Below, in pieces: positions 17,266 to 24,943 of a DNA stretch of 54,373 nt. The position numbers and the translations under genes were made by a program. The stretch comes from Patescibacteria group bacterium (lineage in GTDB: Bacteria > Patescibacteriota > Patescibacteriia > 2-12-FULL-60-25). Location of the stretch: assembly GCA_018061755.1 (NCBI GenBank), contig JAGOTP010000007.1:1-54373 (forward strand), read 5' to 3'. Positions within the stretch are counted from its first letter, which is position 1; each line of letters starts with the position of its first letter. The notes beneath the pieces were generated by a model, which was not told the origin of the DNA, did no database searches, and was given only the letters and a program-made list of their open reading frames with translations.

Positions 17266-17712
17266 TTATTCCTGTGCGTCTAACTTTGCCAAGATGGCGT
17301 CGAGTTTGGCGTTGATTTCTTTCAATTGGCGATTCGTATCGTCGTTACCACCAGCTGGGCGACGGTCTTCGAATGAGCGCTCACGGAACGATCCGCCTTC
17401 ACGACGATCATCACCGAAGCGTTTTGGAGCTACGTCATCGCGCTTGAAACAGTCGCGGCAGTAGATTGGCTTGCTACCGTTTGGCAAAAAAGGCACTTCA
17501 CAGCTCTGGCCACACTTGTTACAGGTCGCTGGGTGCATTTCACGGTCAAAACTGCCACCACGGGAACCACGATCAAAGCTGCCTCCGCGAGATGGACGGT
17601 CGTTACGATCTCCACGCTCCCAAGGCTTGCCACGACCACCACCGAACCCGCCTTTGCTGCGCGTACCGGCTGAACCACTGAAACTCATGCTTTGATAAGG
17701 TCTTTTGATCAT
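17266..17712 (-). CDS. CxxC-x17-CxxC zinc-ribbon protein
   Basis: A 148-residue protein with an Arg/Gly/Ser/Asp-rich disordered first half, a zinc ribbon (CNKC then CRDC exactly 17 residues later, with VPFLPNGSKPIYC between) and a C-terminal short coiled coil (LKEINAKLDAILAKLDAQ). Small proteins with this exact spacing are, to my knowledge, characteristic of the Candidate Phyla Radiation; their role is unknown, with RNA or DNA binding suggested by the RGG-like region. An internal ATG at 17688 is an alternative start. Confidence 0.8.
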   Translation of the reverse strand: MIKRPYQSMSFSGSAGTRSKGGFGGGRGKPWERGDRNDRPSRGGSFDRGSRGGSFDREMHPATCNKCGQSCEVPFLPNGSKPIYCRDCFKRDDVAPKRFGDDRREGGSFRERSFEDRRPAGGNDDTNRQLKEINAKLDAILAKLDAQE

Positions 17713-17846
17713 AATAGAGGAAAAAGGGGGTTGATAGGGGGAGGAATAGGAATTGGCGGATGATACTATATTACAACAAAAAAAGCAATGGCTGCGCTCC
17801 TTAGGGCGAACGGGTATGCTACAGTTCTAGCCTGAATCCCCCATCT

Positions 17847-19364
17847 ATGCCCTCTGCCGCCTACACAAAGCTCCGCCACCAATTACTCGAAATTGCCCAT
17901 ATTAATGCCTGTTTAGCCCTTCTTCAGTGGGATCAGGAGATTTTGATGCCTGCGAAGGGGGTTGATCCACGCTCAAAGCTGATTGGCTCACTCAGCGTAC
18001 TGACCCATGACAAATGGCTGGCCTTAAACGAGAAGAAGGCTTTGACCGGTCTTTCCGGCTGGGCAAAGAGCCATCCAACCACGAAAGAGGCTTGCGTCAT
18101 CCGAGAAACAGCCCGAACCTACGAACGAGAACGAAAACTGCCGGTTGCATTTGTCCAAGAACTATCAGCTCTGTCATCAAAAGCTCAGCACATTTGGGCA
18201 GAAGCACGCGCACAATCAAATTTCGCTCTCTTCCTTCCCAGCTTGAAGCGCTTGGTTGAATTGAAACGTAAGGAAGCTGAGTACATTGGGTACAAGGACT
18301 CACCCTATGATGCACTGCTTGATGGGTTCGAACCCGGACTTACCAGTCAGCAACTTTCGGTTACGTTTAGTGAGTTGCGTGATTTCTTGAAACCTTTCCT
18401 ACGTCAACTGCAATCTAAAACGAAAGACTTACCGGATAAGAGTCTCGTACACGGAACATTTCCGATTGAGCAACAAACCGCCTTCAATCGAGCACTGATC
18501 AAGGAAATCGGCTTTGATTTTGAGGCAGGACGCTTGGATACCAGCACGCATCCGTTTACCACCAATTTCCATCCGCACGATGTACGCATCACCACTCGCT
18601 ACTCAGAACAAGATGCGTTGTATGCGCTCGGCAGCACGATTCATGAAATGGGTCATGCGCTGTATGAACAGGGTTTGAGTGCAAAGGAGTATGGAACGCC
18701 ACTTGGTGAAGCGTTGTCTTTGAGTATCCACGAATCACAGTCCCGTTTCTGGGAAAACACTATCGGGAAAAGTCGTGCCTTCTGGCAGCATTTCTATCCT
18801 AAGCTCCAGAAACAATTTCCTAAACCGTTCGCCCGCGTTCCTCTCGAGACGTTCTACCGTATCATCAACCGGGTCGAACCATCACTGATCCGAACTGATT
18901 CGGATGAAGTCAGCTACAATTTGCACATCATCCTGCGTTATGAGATCGAACGAGGATTGATCGAGGGAACGTTGAAAGCCAAGGATCTGCCGGATATTTG
19001 GAATGCGAAAATAAAAGAATATTTGGACATTAAAGTCCCGAATGATCGTTTGGGGGTCTTGCAAGATGTTCATTGGTCAATCGGGGCGATTGGCTACTTC
19101 CCGACGTATGCTCTGGGCAATCTTTACGCTGCTCAATTCCGACAAGCTGCCAAACGTGATCTGCCGACACTTGAGGCTAATCTGCGTACCGGTTCATTCT
19201 CTGGTTTGCGTGAATGGTTGCGAACAAATGTCCACCTTCATGGCAAGCGCTATTCAGCAGACACATTAGTGAGGCGTATCACAGGTGAACCGCTCCAAGC
19301 AAAATATTTTATCCAGTACTTGCAAGAGAAATACGCCGACGTCTACAAACTTCCAAAAAACTAG
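17847..19364 (+). CDS. M32-family metallocarboxypeptidase
   Basis: A 505-residue zinc carboxypeptidase of the Taq/Pfu type. The zinc motif HEMGH is at 266-270, followed by the family motifs GEALSLSIHESQSRFWEN and, further on, RVEPSLIRTDSDEVSYNLHI (only partly quoted). Length matches the family (about 500). The enzyme would recycle peptides in the cytoplasm. An extended -10 (TGC-TACAGT) is visible about 25 nt upstream. It converges with the PspC gene with 2 nt between stops. Confidence 0.93.
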   Translation: MPSAAYTKLRHQLLEIAHINACLALLQWDQEILMPAKGVDPRSKLIGSLSVLTHDKWLALNEKKALTGLSGWAKSHPTTKEACVIRETARTYERERKLPVAFVQELSALSSKAQHIWAEARAQSNFALFLPSLKRLVELKRKEAEYIGYKDSPYDALLDGFEPGLTSQQLSVTFSELRDFLKPFLRQLQSKTKDLPDKSLVHGTFPIEQQTAFNRALIKEIGFDFEAGRLDTSTHPFTTNFHPHDVRITTRYSEQDALYALGSTIHEMGHALYEQGLSAKEYGTPLGEALSLSIHESQSRFWENTIGKSRAFWQHFYPKLQKQFPKPFARVPLETFYRIINRVEPSLIRTDSDEVSYNLHIILRYEIERGLIEGTLKAKDLPDIWNAKIKEYLDIKVPNDRLGVLQDVHWSIGAIGYFPTYALGNLYAAQFRQAAKRDLPTLEANLRTGSFSGLREWLRTNVHLHGKRYSADTLVRRITGEPLQAKYFIQYLQEKYADVYKLPKN

Positions 19365-19366
19365 GG

Positions 19367-21097
19367 CTACTCTAGATTGAGGTTGGACAATAGATCTGTG
19401 GTTGCGGCGTCTTCTGTTTTCACGTCCTTCTCTAACACATCTAAAGCATCCGCTTCGAGACGGGAGATGTCTTTCAAGTCGGCCGTGAGCTTGGAAGCCT
19501 TCCCACGCAGTTCAGCACGACTGGCGTCACGTTGTGTTATTTGCACGATGTTGAATACATCCATATCAGCGTCTAAACGCGCGACGTCGCTGAGCGAGAT
19601 CACCAAATCATGAATCGTGCCTGTCATAACTAAACGGCCAGCGTCACGAATGGTCGAAGTGACGTTCTGCCCTTCCAGTTGGATAGTGAGACGAGCAGCG
19701 TCGCGCACGCTCAGACCGAGATCCGCTTTGAATCCATTGATCGTAGACCGAGTCGCGTCACTAGCCGTGTAGTTGAGCAAGGTCGGCATGGTCAGACTGA
19801 TTTCTAGTGGACGTGACAAGCAGAAGAGGCAAGGTCCTTGGTTCATCGCTCGGCGAGAGATGGTCAAGATTCCATCTTTTTGTACCAGAGATAAGGTCGC
19901 GACATCACGCTCTAAGCCAGTGGCTTGAATGGAATAACTCTCGCCTTGAATGACTTTTATCTGAACAGAATCAGCGGCGACGATCGAGGTAAAACCGGTC
20001 TCAGAAAATGACCGTGTAACCGTCGCTTGCTGTTCGACTTCTTGTGCGCGTTGATAGGCCCAAGGAGCGATGTCACGTAACGCCAGGGCGCTCGCGCTAG
20101 CGGCCAAGATCCAGACACCCAAGAGAACAGCCATAGGCAAGAGTCGAAAGACATTCCTTCTACGCAATAACGTTACGGCCAAGAGAATCAGACAAACCAA
20201 GGGAACGGTGAACAGCAGATAGAAACCCATGACTCCTACATGATAGAAGGGCTGCAAAGCCAGCTCCTTCAATGGAAGGTCCGAGAGAAAAAAAGGAGAA
20301 CGACTTGGGAAAAGCAACATTGTTGCGCCAATTGTCGTGAAGATGATGCCGAGAATTGTGCCAAGCAGAAGACAAACACCGATGATTGTCGTCACGATGG
20401 GCCAGACAACACGTACTACAGATTGAATGGCGGCCAAGATCGCCCCAATAATAGCAGCTGGGAGGCTAAGCATCTTTTTCCCCTCTCGCCCCATTGTTTG
20501 CGCTTTTTCTTTCACCATCTGCTCAATTTCATCAACGTTTAAGGGCTTTCCACGCATTTCAAATTTTTGTGCCTGGGTCTCCGCTAACGGCATCACGACC
20601 CAAAGAATAAGGTAGAGTAGGATCCCTAGCCCATTTACGAAAGTGAGAATGATAAAAGCGATACGGATCAATACGATACTCACACCAAAATAGGCTGCTA
20701 AACCAGAACACACGCCCGCAATCATTTGATCGTCTGAATCACGATACAAGCGTTTACGTGTGGCCGAATCCTTTTCTCGATCGTTCGTTTCAGCTACTCG
20801 CTCGCTTGCAACCGATGATGCCTCCGCCCCCTCTTCGGCCGTAAGGTCCTCTAAACGCCCCATTACACGGATGACTTCTTCAACGTCTTCTCGCGTCAAA
20901 GCTTGCTTCTGAGAGCCTAGACGGTCAGAGCACTTCTCAGCCAATCCCGTCTCGATATCGGCCATCAACTCAACTACAGAATCATCTTGTGAGTAATGTT
21001 CTTTAAGGCCATTCAGATAGGCTTCAAGTACGTGGAACCCATCCTCTTCGATCAAGAAGACACGGCCACCTAAGGTAATGGAAATGGTTTTCTTCAT
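19367..21097 (-). CDS. PspC-domain membrane protein with DUF2807-like adhesin region
   Basis: A 576-residue protein. Residues 1-100 are soluble; a PspC domain follows (RKRLYRDSDDQMIAGVCSG, then a long membrane helix and LWVVMPL), then several more membrane helices (about 215-360), and an extracytoplasmic beta-helical DUF2807-like domain (about 380-560). The PadR-PspC-DUF2807 combination is known from envelope-stress modules in which PadR represses the operon. It starts 4 nt after the padR stop; an upstream extension into padR was rejected. Confidence 0.85.
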   Translation of the reverse strand: MKKTISITLGGRVFLIEEDGFHVLEAYLNGLKEHYSQDDSVVELMADIETGLAEKCSDRLGSQKQALTREDVEEVIRVMGRLEDLTAEEGAEASSVASERVAETNDREKDSATRKRLYRDSDDQMIAGVCSGLAAYFGVSIVLIRIAFIILTFVNGLGILLYLILWVVMPLAETQAQKFEMRGKPLNVDEIEQMVKEKAQTMGREGKKMLSLPAAIIGAILAAIQSVVRVVWPIVTTIIGVCLLLGTILGIIFTTIGATMLLFPSRSPFFLSDLPLKELALQPFYHVGVMGFYLLFTVPLVCLILLAVTLLRRRNVFRLLPMAVLLGVWILAASASALALRDIAPWAYQRAQEVEQQATVTRSFSETGFTSIVAADSVQIKVIQGESYSIQATGLERDVATLSLVQKDGILTISRRAMNQGPCLFCLSRPLEISLTMPTLLNYTASDATRSTINGFKADLGLSVRDAARLTIQLEGQNVTSTIRDAGRLVMTGTIHDLVISLSDVARLDADMDVFNIVQITQRDASRAELRGKASKLTADLKDISRLEADALDVLEKDVKTEDAATTDLLSNLNLE

Positions 21098-21101
21098 AAG
21101 A

Positions 21102-21452
21102 TCAGTTAAATTTCTGGACAAGCGTCGTAATCGAAGCATCCAAAGCGCGCCACGTTCCCAGCAATTGCTTCAAAAACTGACGACCTTGTGGTGTCAGCGA
21201 ATAATACTTGCGTGGAGGTCCGCTGGTACTTTCAGACCAGTCATAGCTGAGCAAGCCTGACGTCTTCAGACGATTAAGGAGTGGGTAGACCGTTCCTTCG
21301 ACGACAATCAGATCGGCAGCGTGCAGCTCTTTTAAAATGTCGTTGGTATAGCTTTTGCCTTGCGACACAATCAGCAAGATACAAAACTCCAGAATACCTT
21401 TGCGCATCTGTGCTTTGGTATTGCTAACATCGATGGGCGGATGAAGTGGCAT
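21102..21452 (-). CDS. PadR-family transcriptional regulator
   Basis: A 116-residue winged-helix repressor. The PadR motif GTVYPLLNRLKTSGLL and the wing GPPRKYYSLTPQGRQ are present, with a short C-terminal dimerisation helix. It is the first gene of a two-gene unit with the PspC-domain membrane protein and most likely controls its own operon. A 17-bp dyad overlaps its -10 region and could be an operator. Confidence 0.9.
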   Translation of the reverse strand: MPLHPPIDVSNTKAQMRKGILEFCILLIVSQGKSYTNDILKELHAADLIVVEGTVYPLLNRLKTSGLLSYDWSESTSGPPRKYYSLTPQGRQFLKQLLGTWRALDASITTLVQKFN

Positions 21453-21472
21453 AGGGATCAGGCGATGATAAT

Positions 21473-21515
21473 ACTATAACACCAGCTACTTGGTTATGCC
21501 AAGTAGCTGGTGTTA
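21473..21515 (-). promoter_or_regulatory. padR promoter overlapped by a 17-bp perfect dyad
   Basis: The stem 21477-21493/21499-21515 with loop TTATG overlaps an extended -10 (TGT-TATAGT, 21473-21481); TTGGCA in the dyad could be a -35 at 18-nt spacing. The dyad may terminate the upstream SRPBCC gene, act as PadR operator, or both. It lacks a proper T tract. Confidence 0.5.
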
Positions 21516-21543
21516 TTCTTTCGCGAACCCTAAACGAGCTGAA

Positions 21544-21996
21544 TTAGGCTTCGGCCAATGTTTTCAATACTTCTAGACCATTCTTCCAAGCTTTTTCCAT
21601 GAACTCTGCTTCATCTTCACTTGTATCTACATCGATTGTCAGTCTGGTACCCGTCCCCTCAGTTTCGAAGGTATAGTTCTCATGTGCACCTGCCCATTTT
21701 TTTACCAGTTCACTTTCAGTATCTTCGACTCCATCAGAAATCATTCCCAAGTGTTCGATGGATACGAATTCATGGGGTCGACTTTCTGCAATTCGACTGA
21801 CCATTCCGCCTTCTTTACGGCCATCCGCAGCCGGAGCTAGAAATAAGATTTTCGATCCTTTGTCCCAACTGCCCTTGTAGTAAGACCCTGGCATAAAGAC
21901 GTTCGTCCACTGTCGGTACGTCACATCAGAAAGCATGACGTCCCAAACATGAGCAGGGGAAGCTTGAATGAAGGTAGAGAAATGAAGTTTGTGCAT
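21544..21996 (-). CDS. SRPBCC (START/AHSA1-like) domain protein
   Basis: A 150-residue helix-grip protein beginning MHKLHFSTFIQASPAHVWDV, the standard first strand and helix of the SRPBCC/AHSA1 fold, and ending with the long C-terminal helix (DEAEFMEKAWKNGLEVLKTL). These proteins bind hydrophobic ligands; none can be assigned. Start 21996 places the first strand at the N-terminus and has an extended -10 8 nt upstream; a longer form to 22062 would run into the preceding terminator. Confidence 0.82.
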   Translation of the reverse strand: MHKLHFSTFIQASPAHVWDVMLSDVTYRQWTNVFMPGSYYKGSWDKGSKILFLAPAADGRKEGGMVSRIAESRPHEFVSIEHLGMISDGVEDTESELVKKWAGAHENYTFETEGTGTRLTIDVDTSEDEAEFMEKAWKNGLEVLKTLAEA

Positions 21997-22004
21997 AGAT
22001 AAAA

Positions 22005-22013
22005 AGTGTAACA
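22005..22013 (-). promoter_or_regulatory. Extended -10 element of the SRPBCC gene
   Basis: TGT-TACACT on the minus strand, 8 nt before ATG 21996. It is the same nine bases as at the DUF4349 gene. Confidence 0.4.
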
Positions 22014-22068
22014 GACGCCACCGCCTTAGACGAATCAAGACAAATAGTCTCGATTCATTCATGAGATA

Positions 22069-22096
22069 GAAAAAACCATCTAAAGATGGTTTTTTC
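22069..22096. terminator. Intrinsic terminator of the miniprotein gene
   Basis: A 12-bp stem with A6/T6 tails and TAAA loop (22069-22080 with 22085-22096). Confidence 0.85.
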
Positions 22097-22124
22097 TAGA
22101 CGAATTCCACTCACCAACAAGTTA

Positions 22125-22226
22125 CTAACGGAAAAATAAGAAGTACAGAATGACAGCCAAGATGATACCTCCGCCAAAAAACCAGGATAAGAGCGATGCT
22201 TTGAAAAAATCTCCGATGCCAGCCAT
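22125..22226 (-). CDS. 33-residue membrane miniprotein
   Basis: A short open frame starting MAGIGDFFKASLLSWFFGGG and ending in a hydrophobic stretch and FFR. It has an amphipathic start and one membrane helix. The stop is followed 29 nt later by a strong terminator, and the space fits nothing else, which supports a real gene. Function unknown; size and design resemble small stress or membrane-regulatory peptides. No obvious Shine-Dalgarno sequence. Confidence 0.55.
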   Translation of the reverse strand: MAGIGDFFKASLLSWFFGGGIILAVILYFLFFR

Positions 22227-22306
22227 ACAATTGATCGGTTAAGATCTATCTGCCCTTTTAGCATACACATATTTGGATAAGATGTGTAGATAAAATCCCC
22301 TTGAGA

Positions 22307-22531
22307 TTATTTTTTGCCTTTAGACCAGATGAGCGTGATACCGAATAGGCACAAGACGATCCCTGCCAACATGACATAGACCGTCAAACGACGCTCGAAT
22401 AACGCCGGTGAACCAGGTGTAAGAAACGTATTTATAAACCAAATACATGCCAGCACAAATAACAAAATACCTGTTAGACAGGACCCATAGCCGATGTTCT
22501 CCTTGAGCGTAGGCGCTTGTTCCATATACAT
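22307..22531 (-). CDS. Small two-helix membrane protein
   Basis: A 74-residue protein (from ATG 22531; ATG 22525 is an alternative) with two hydrophobic helices, GILLFVLACIWFINTFL and VYVMLAGIVLCLFGITLIW, ending in SKGKK. Unknown function. A longer form from TTG 22549 would start inside a terminator hairpin and was rejected. It follows the Cys-rich secreted protein gene and precedes the 33-residue miniprotein, all on the minus strand but separated by terminators. Confidence 0.65.
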   Translation of the reverse strand: MYMEQAPTLKENIGYGSCLTGILLFVLACIWFINTFLTPGSPALFERRLTVYVMLAGIVLCLFGITLIWSKGKK

Positions 22532-22540
22532 GTGTGATTT

Positions 22541-22579
22541 GAAGAACAAAACGGCTGAAATTCAGCCGTTTTGTTCTTC
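22541..22579. terminator. Intrinsic terminator of the Cys-rich protein gene
   Basis: A 19-bp perfect stem (22541-22559 with 22561-22579), A-rich then G+C core then T-rich. Confidence 0.85.
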
Positions 22580-22598
22580 TCTTACTAAAGGATAGTGA

Positions 22599-23606
22599 TT
22601 ACGGAGTAACGCCAACGCCACCGGACAATCGCGCACTGCAACCCAAGTAACAACCTGAATATTCTGACTCACAAGCTTGGGACTGAGCCGTTGGCAAGGC
22701 CAAACAACTGGTGCGGTTATCCCCACAGCGATAGACGCATTGCGCGTAGGTTTCCGTCGTTGGTGCGACTACCGGAGCAACCACCGTCGTTGGAGCTGGC
22801 GTGACGACCGGCGCAGGAGGTGGAAGCTGTAGATTTGTATTCGTTAATGTATTAACGCTCAAACGTCCATCCTCGTTAATAAACCCACTGTTCTGCATAC
22901 GATTGAAGGTTTCCGTAGCTCGGGTTGCATTTTCGCAACGTAACATACAGAACAGATAGCCAGCATCGTTGCGGTAATTACGGTCACAATCAGACTGACA
23001 AGTGAAGGCACGATTATCAAACAAGCAAGCTGTCAGGTTAGAAGACAGGGCATTTGCATAGACACCACATAATGCCGCCTGAGTTGGAAGACGTTGGGAA
23101 CAGCTTCTTGTCATACCAGCCACAGTCTGAGCTGCTGGCAGATAATCGCCATTAACTAACACGGTCGTGGCCGTCTTATCACTATAGCGTTGCGCACATT
23201 CCAGATTTCTAAGGGTATTTGACGGACAACGACTCACACATGCCACGAATGTTCGGGTGCCAACAGCGCCAAACTCACTAGCTCCCGTTGCTGATGAAGT
23301 AAAACAAGCATTGATACAACTATTGATCTGAGCGGTTGTTACTCGGCGGGTTGCGGTTGTCGTAGTTCGACCACACGAATCGTAGATTCGCTCCAACTTA
23401 GAATCGATCGCATCAAGACGAGTGAACTGCTGAGTTCGGATCTCGTTTATCGTGACACTAACCGTTGTGAAATCGCCAAAAAATCTGTTAAGAAGGTTCA
23501 AAATGGCATTCTCACCATCTGTAGCAGCATGAACTGCACGAGGAGCGCTGACCAATAAGGCACCCAACGCTAACAATCCAATGAACAAAGAGGAGGTTCG
23601 TTTCAT
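22599..23606 (-). CDS. Secreted Cys-rich protein with three twin CX3C units
   Basis: A 335-residue exported protein with signal peptide (SLFIGLLALGALLVSAPRAV, cleavage near HAA 26-28). It has about 19 cysteines. Six CxxxC motifs occur in three pairs: 97/101 with 123/127, 203/207 with 220/224, and 290/294 with 319/323. Pairs of CX3C spaced by 12-24 residues suggest disulfide-locked helical hairpins. A Pro/Val/Thr-rich linker (about 261-285) separates the third unit. No known family recognised; a surface or extracellular role is inferred. Confidence 0.75.
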   Translation of the reverse strand: MKRTSSLFIGLLALGALLVSAPRAVHAATDGENAILNLLNRFFGDFTTVSVTINEIRTQQFTRLDAIDSKLERIYDSCGRTTTTATRRVTTAQINSCINACFTSSATGASEFGAVGTRTFVACVSRCPSNTLRNLECAQRYSDKTATTVLVNGDYLPAAQTVAGMTRSCSQRLPTQAALCGVYANALSSNLTACLFDNRAFTCQSDCDRNYRNDAGYLFCMLRCENATRATETFNRMQNSGFINEDGRLSVNTLTNTNLQLPPPAPVVTPAPTTVVAPVVAPTTETYAQCVYRCGDNRTSCLALPTAQSQACESEYSGCYLGCSARLSGGVGVTP

Positions 23607-23675
23607 AGTGATTCAAGTCTAGCAAATCGGTGCCCGTGCGACAAAACTACGATTAAGAAGCTGCATTGAAACAAG

Positions 23676-24365
23676 TCAAATCAGGATCTCTCTCACCGGA
23701 TCCCCGACATGAAAACTGTACCCATTAAATGCCTCAAGTGTATCTTGGCTCTCCTCCCAACCGCGAAGTGTTATTTCAGTTCCGTCAGCATTTAACTCAG
23801 CAACACCGAGTTTCCGCGGTTTAGCTGGAGCTGGTGGCAGGGTTTCAAATTCAAATGGATGGACGCCCAATGCAAGAGATGTGATCGGCAGGGTGACAGA
23901 GGCTACGTCTCTGGATGCCAATAGACGAAGTTCGCCTCGCCAAAGACTCTCTTGGTCCGGAGGAAGGAATACAACCCGACGAGTGATTGGCTGAACAAGA
24001 TACCTATAAGCTGGCTCACTAACATGAGATGGCGGCCTATATCTCGTCTCATTGTTTACCTTCACTCGCATGCAGTGCCCTGTTTTCAGGACAACATACA
24101 AGCTTCCAAAGGCTGTACGGAATAGATGTGAAATCCGGTCCGGTTCCGCTTGAAGCATACGCACCCATTGCTGAAGAATCTCATCTTGTTCACGAAAGCA
24201 AACTCGGAGATGAGCAATAAGCTCTTCTCCATCCGAAAGACCTGTTCTTTCTAGGTAAATTCTTTGAAATGCATCTTTCAATCGACCGTAGATAACCGAT
24301 AAATCTTCGAAGGATAGTTCTTTCCCTCTCATTTCGTAGCTGTTTTTTTGAAACGGTTCTGACAT
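23676..24365 (-). CDS. Hypothetical protein, two-part soluble
   Basis: A 229-residue protein of unknown family from ATG 24365 (MSEPFQKNSYEM). The N-terminal half is helical; the C-terminal half is beta-rich, with RRVVFLPPDQESLWRGEL and ITLRGWEESQDTL. No signal peptide. A longer form starting at 24458 would overlap the DUF2177 gene with an unlikely Cys/Ser-rich leader. It follows that gene by 23 nt and is probably co-transcribed. Confidence 0.6.
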   Translation of the reverse strand: MSEPFQKNSYEMRGKELSFEDLSVIYGRLKDAFQRIYLERTGLSDGEELIAHLRVCFREQDEILQQWVRMLQAEPDRISHLFRTAFGSLYVVLKTGHCMRVKVNNETRYRPPSHVSEPAYRYLVQPITRRVVFLPPDQESLWRGELRLLASRDVASVTLPITSLALGVHPFEFETLPPAPAKPRKLGVAELNADGTEITLRGWEESQDTLEAFNGYSFHVGDPVREILI

Positions 24366-24388
24366 ATCAAAATGATCCGTGAGAGAGA

Positions 24389-24796
24389 TCAGCCCTTCAC
24401 CGCTCGCGCTACAAGAACTCCAACGACAGCTGTTAGTGCTGCCACACATGCACCCCATGCCATATCAACGAGCGTCATACTGATTGGCCAATTCTTCAGT
24501 GTGGCTTGATTCGTTAAATCATAGGCTGCGTAGGCTACGCCTCCGAATAACGCCCCTAAGCCAAGGACTCGTAGTAAACTTGCCTGACTTTGCAAAGCAG
24601 GCTGGATCACAAAAACCAACAATGCTGTCACAAACAAAGGATAGAAGATTGCAACTGCCCACCATTGCACCTGATCACTCATCAAATGACCGATTTTCTG
24701 TCGGTAGAAACTGCGCGCAACAAACCCAATCCACAGACCATCAGCCAAGAGGAAACTGACGAGTGCCGCACACCAACCTGCAAGAAGAGCTTTCAT
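24389..24796 (-). CDS. DUF2177-family membrane protein
   Basis: A 135-residue protein with four membrane helices. The family hallmarks DGLWIGFVARSFY and AAYDLTNQATLKNWP are present, with WGACVAALTA in the last helix. The family is widespread and uncharacterised. ATG 24796 is preceded closely by GGAGG (3-nt gap), unusually short. The gene lies beside the 3' end of the G+C-rich radical SAM operon. Confidence 0.85.
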   Translation of the reverse strand: MKALLAGWCAALVSFLLADGLWIGFVARSFYRQKIGHLMSDQVQWWAVAIFYPLFVTALLVFVIQPALQSQASLLRVLGLGALFGGVAYAAYDLTNQATLKNWPISMTLVDMAWGACVAALTAVVGVLVARAVKG

Positions 24797-24877
24797 AGAC
24801 CTCCAGCATGCCAGATCGGTTGGGTTTTTTATAGGATAATCCCCTCTTGTCCTCGGCAAAGAGAACCCTAGAGGACT

Positions 24878-24934
24878 ATCGGTGGTCAGGACACCGATGA
24901 AGAGAAAGTCATGAAGAATCGCCTGACGCGATTC
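24878..24934 (-). terminator. Two hairpins after the ABC-F gene
   Basis: 7-bp stems 24916-24922/24928-24934 and 24878-24884/24892-24898 follow the ABC-F stop. Neither has a T tract, so termination is only suggested. Confidence 0.35.
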
Positions 24935-24943
24935 TATCCCTCG

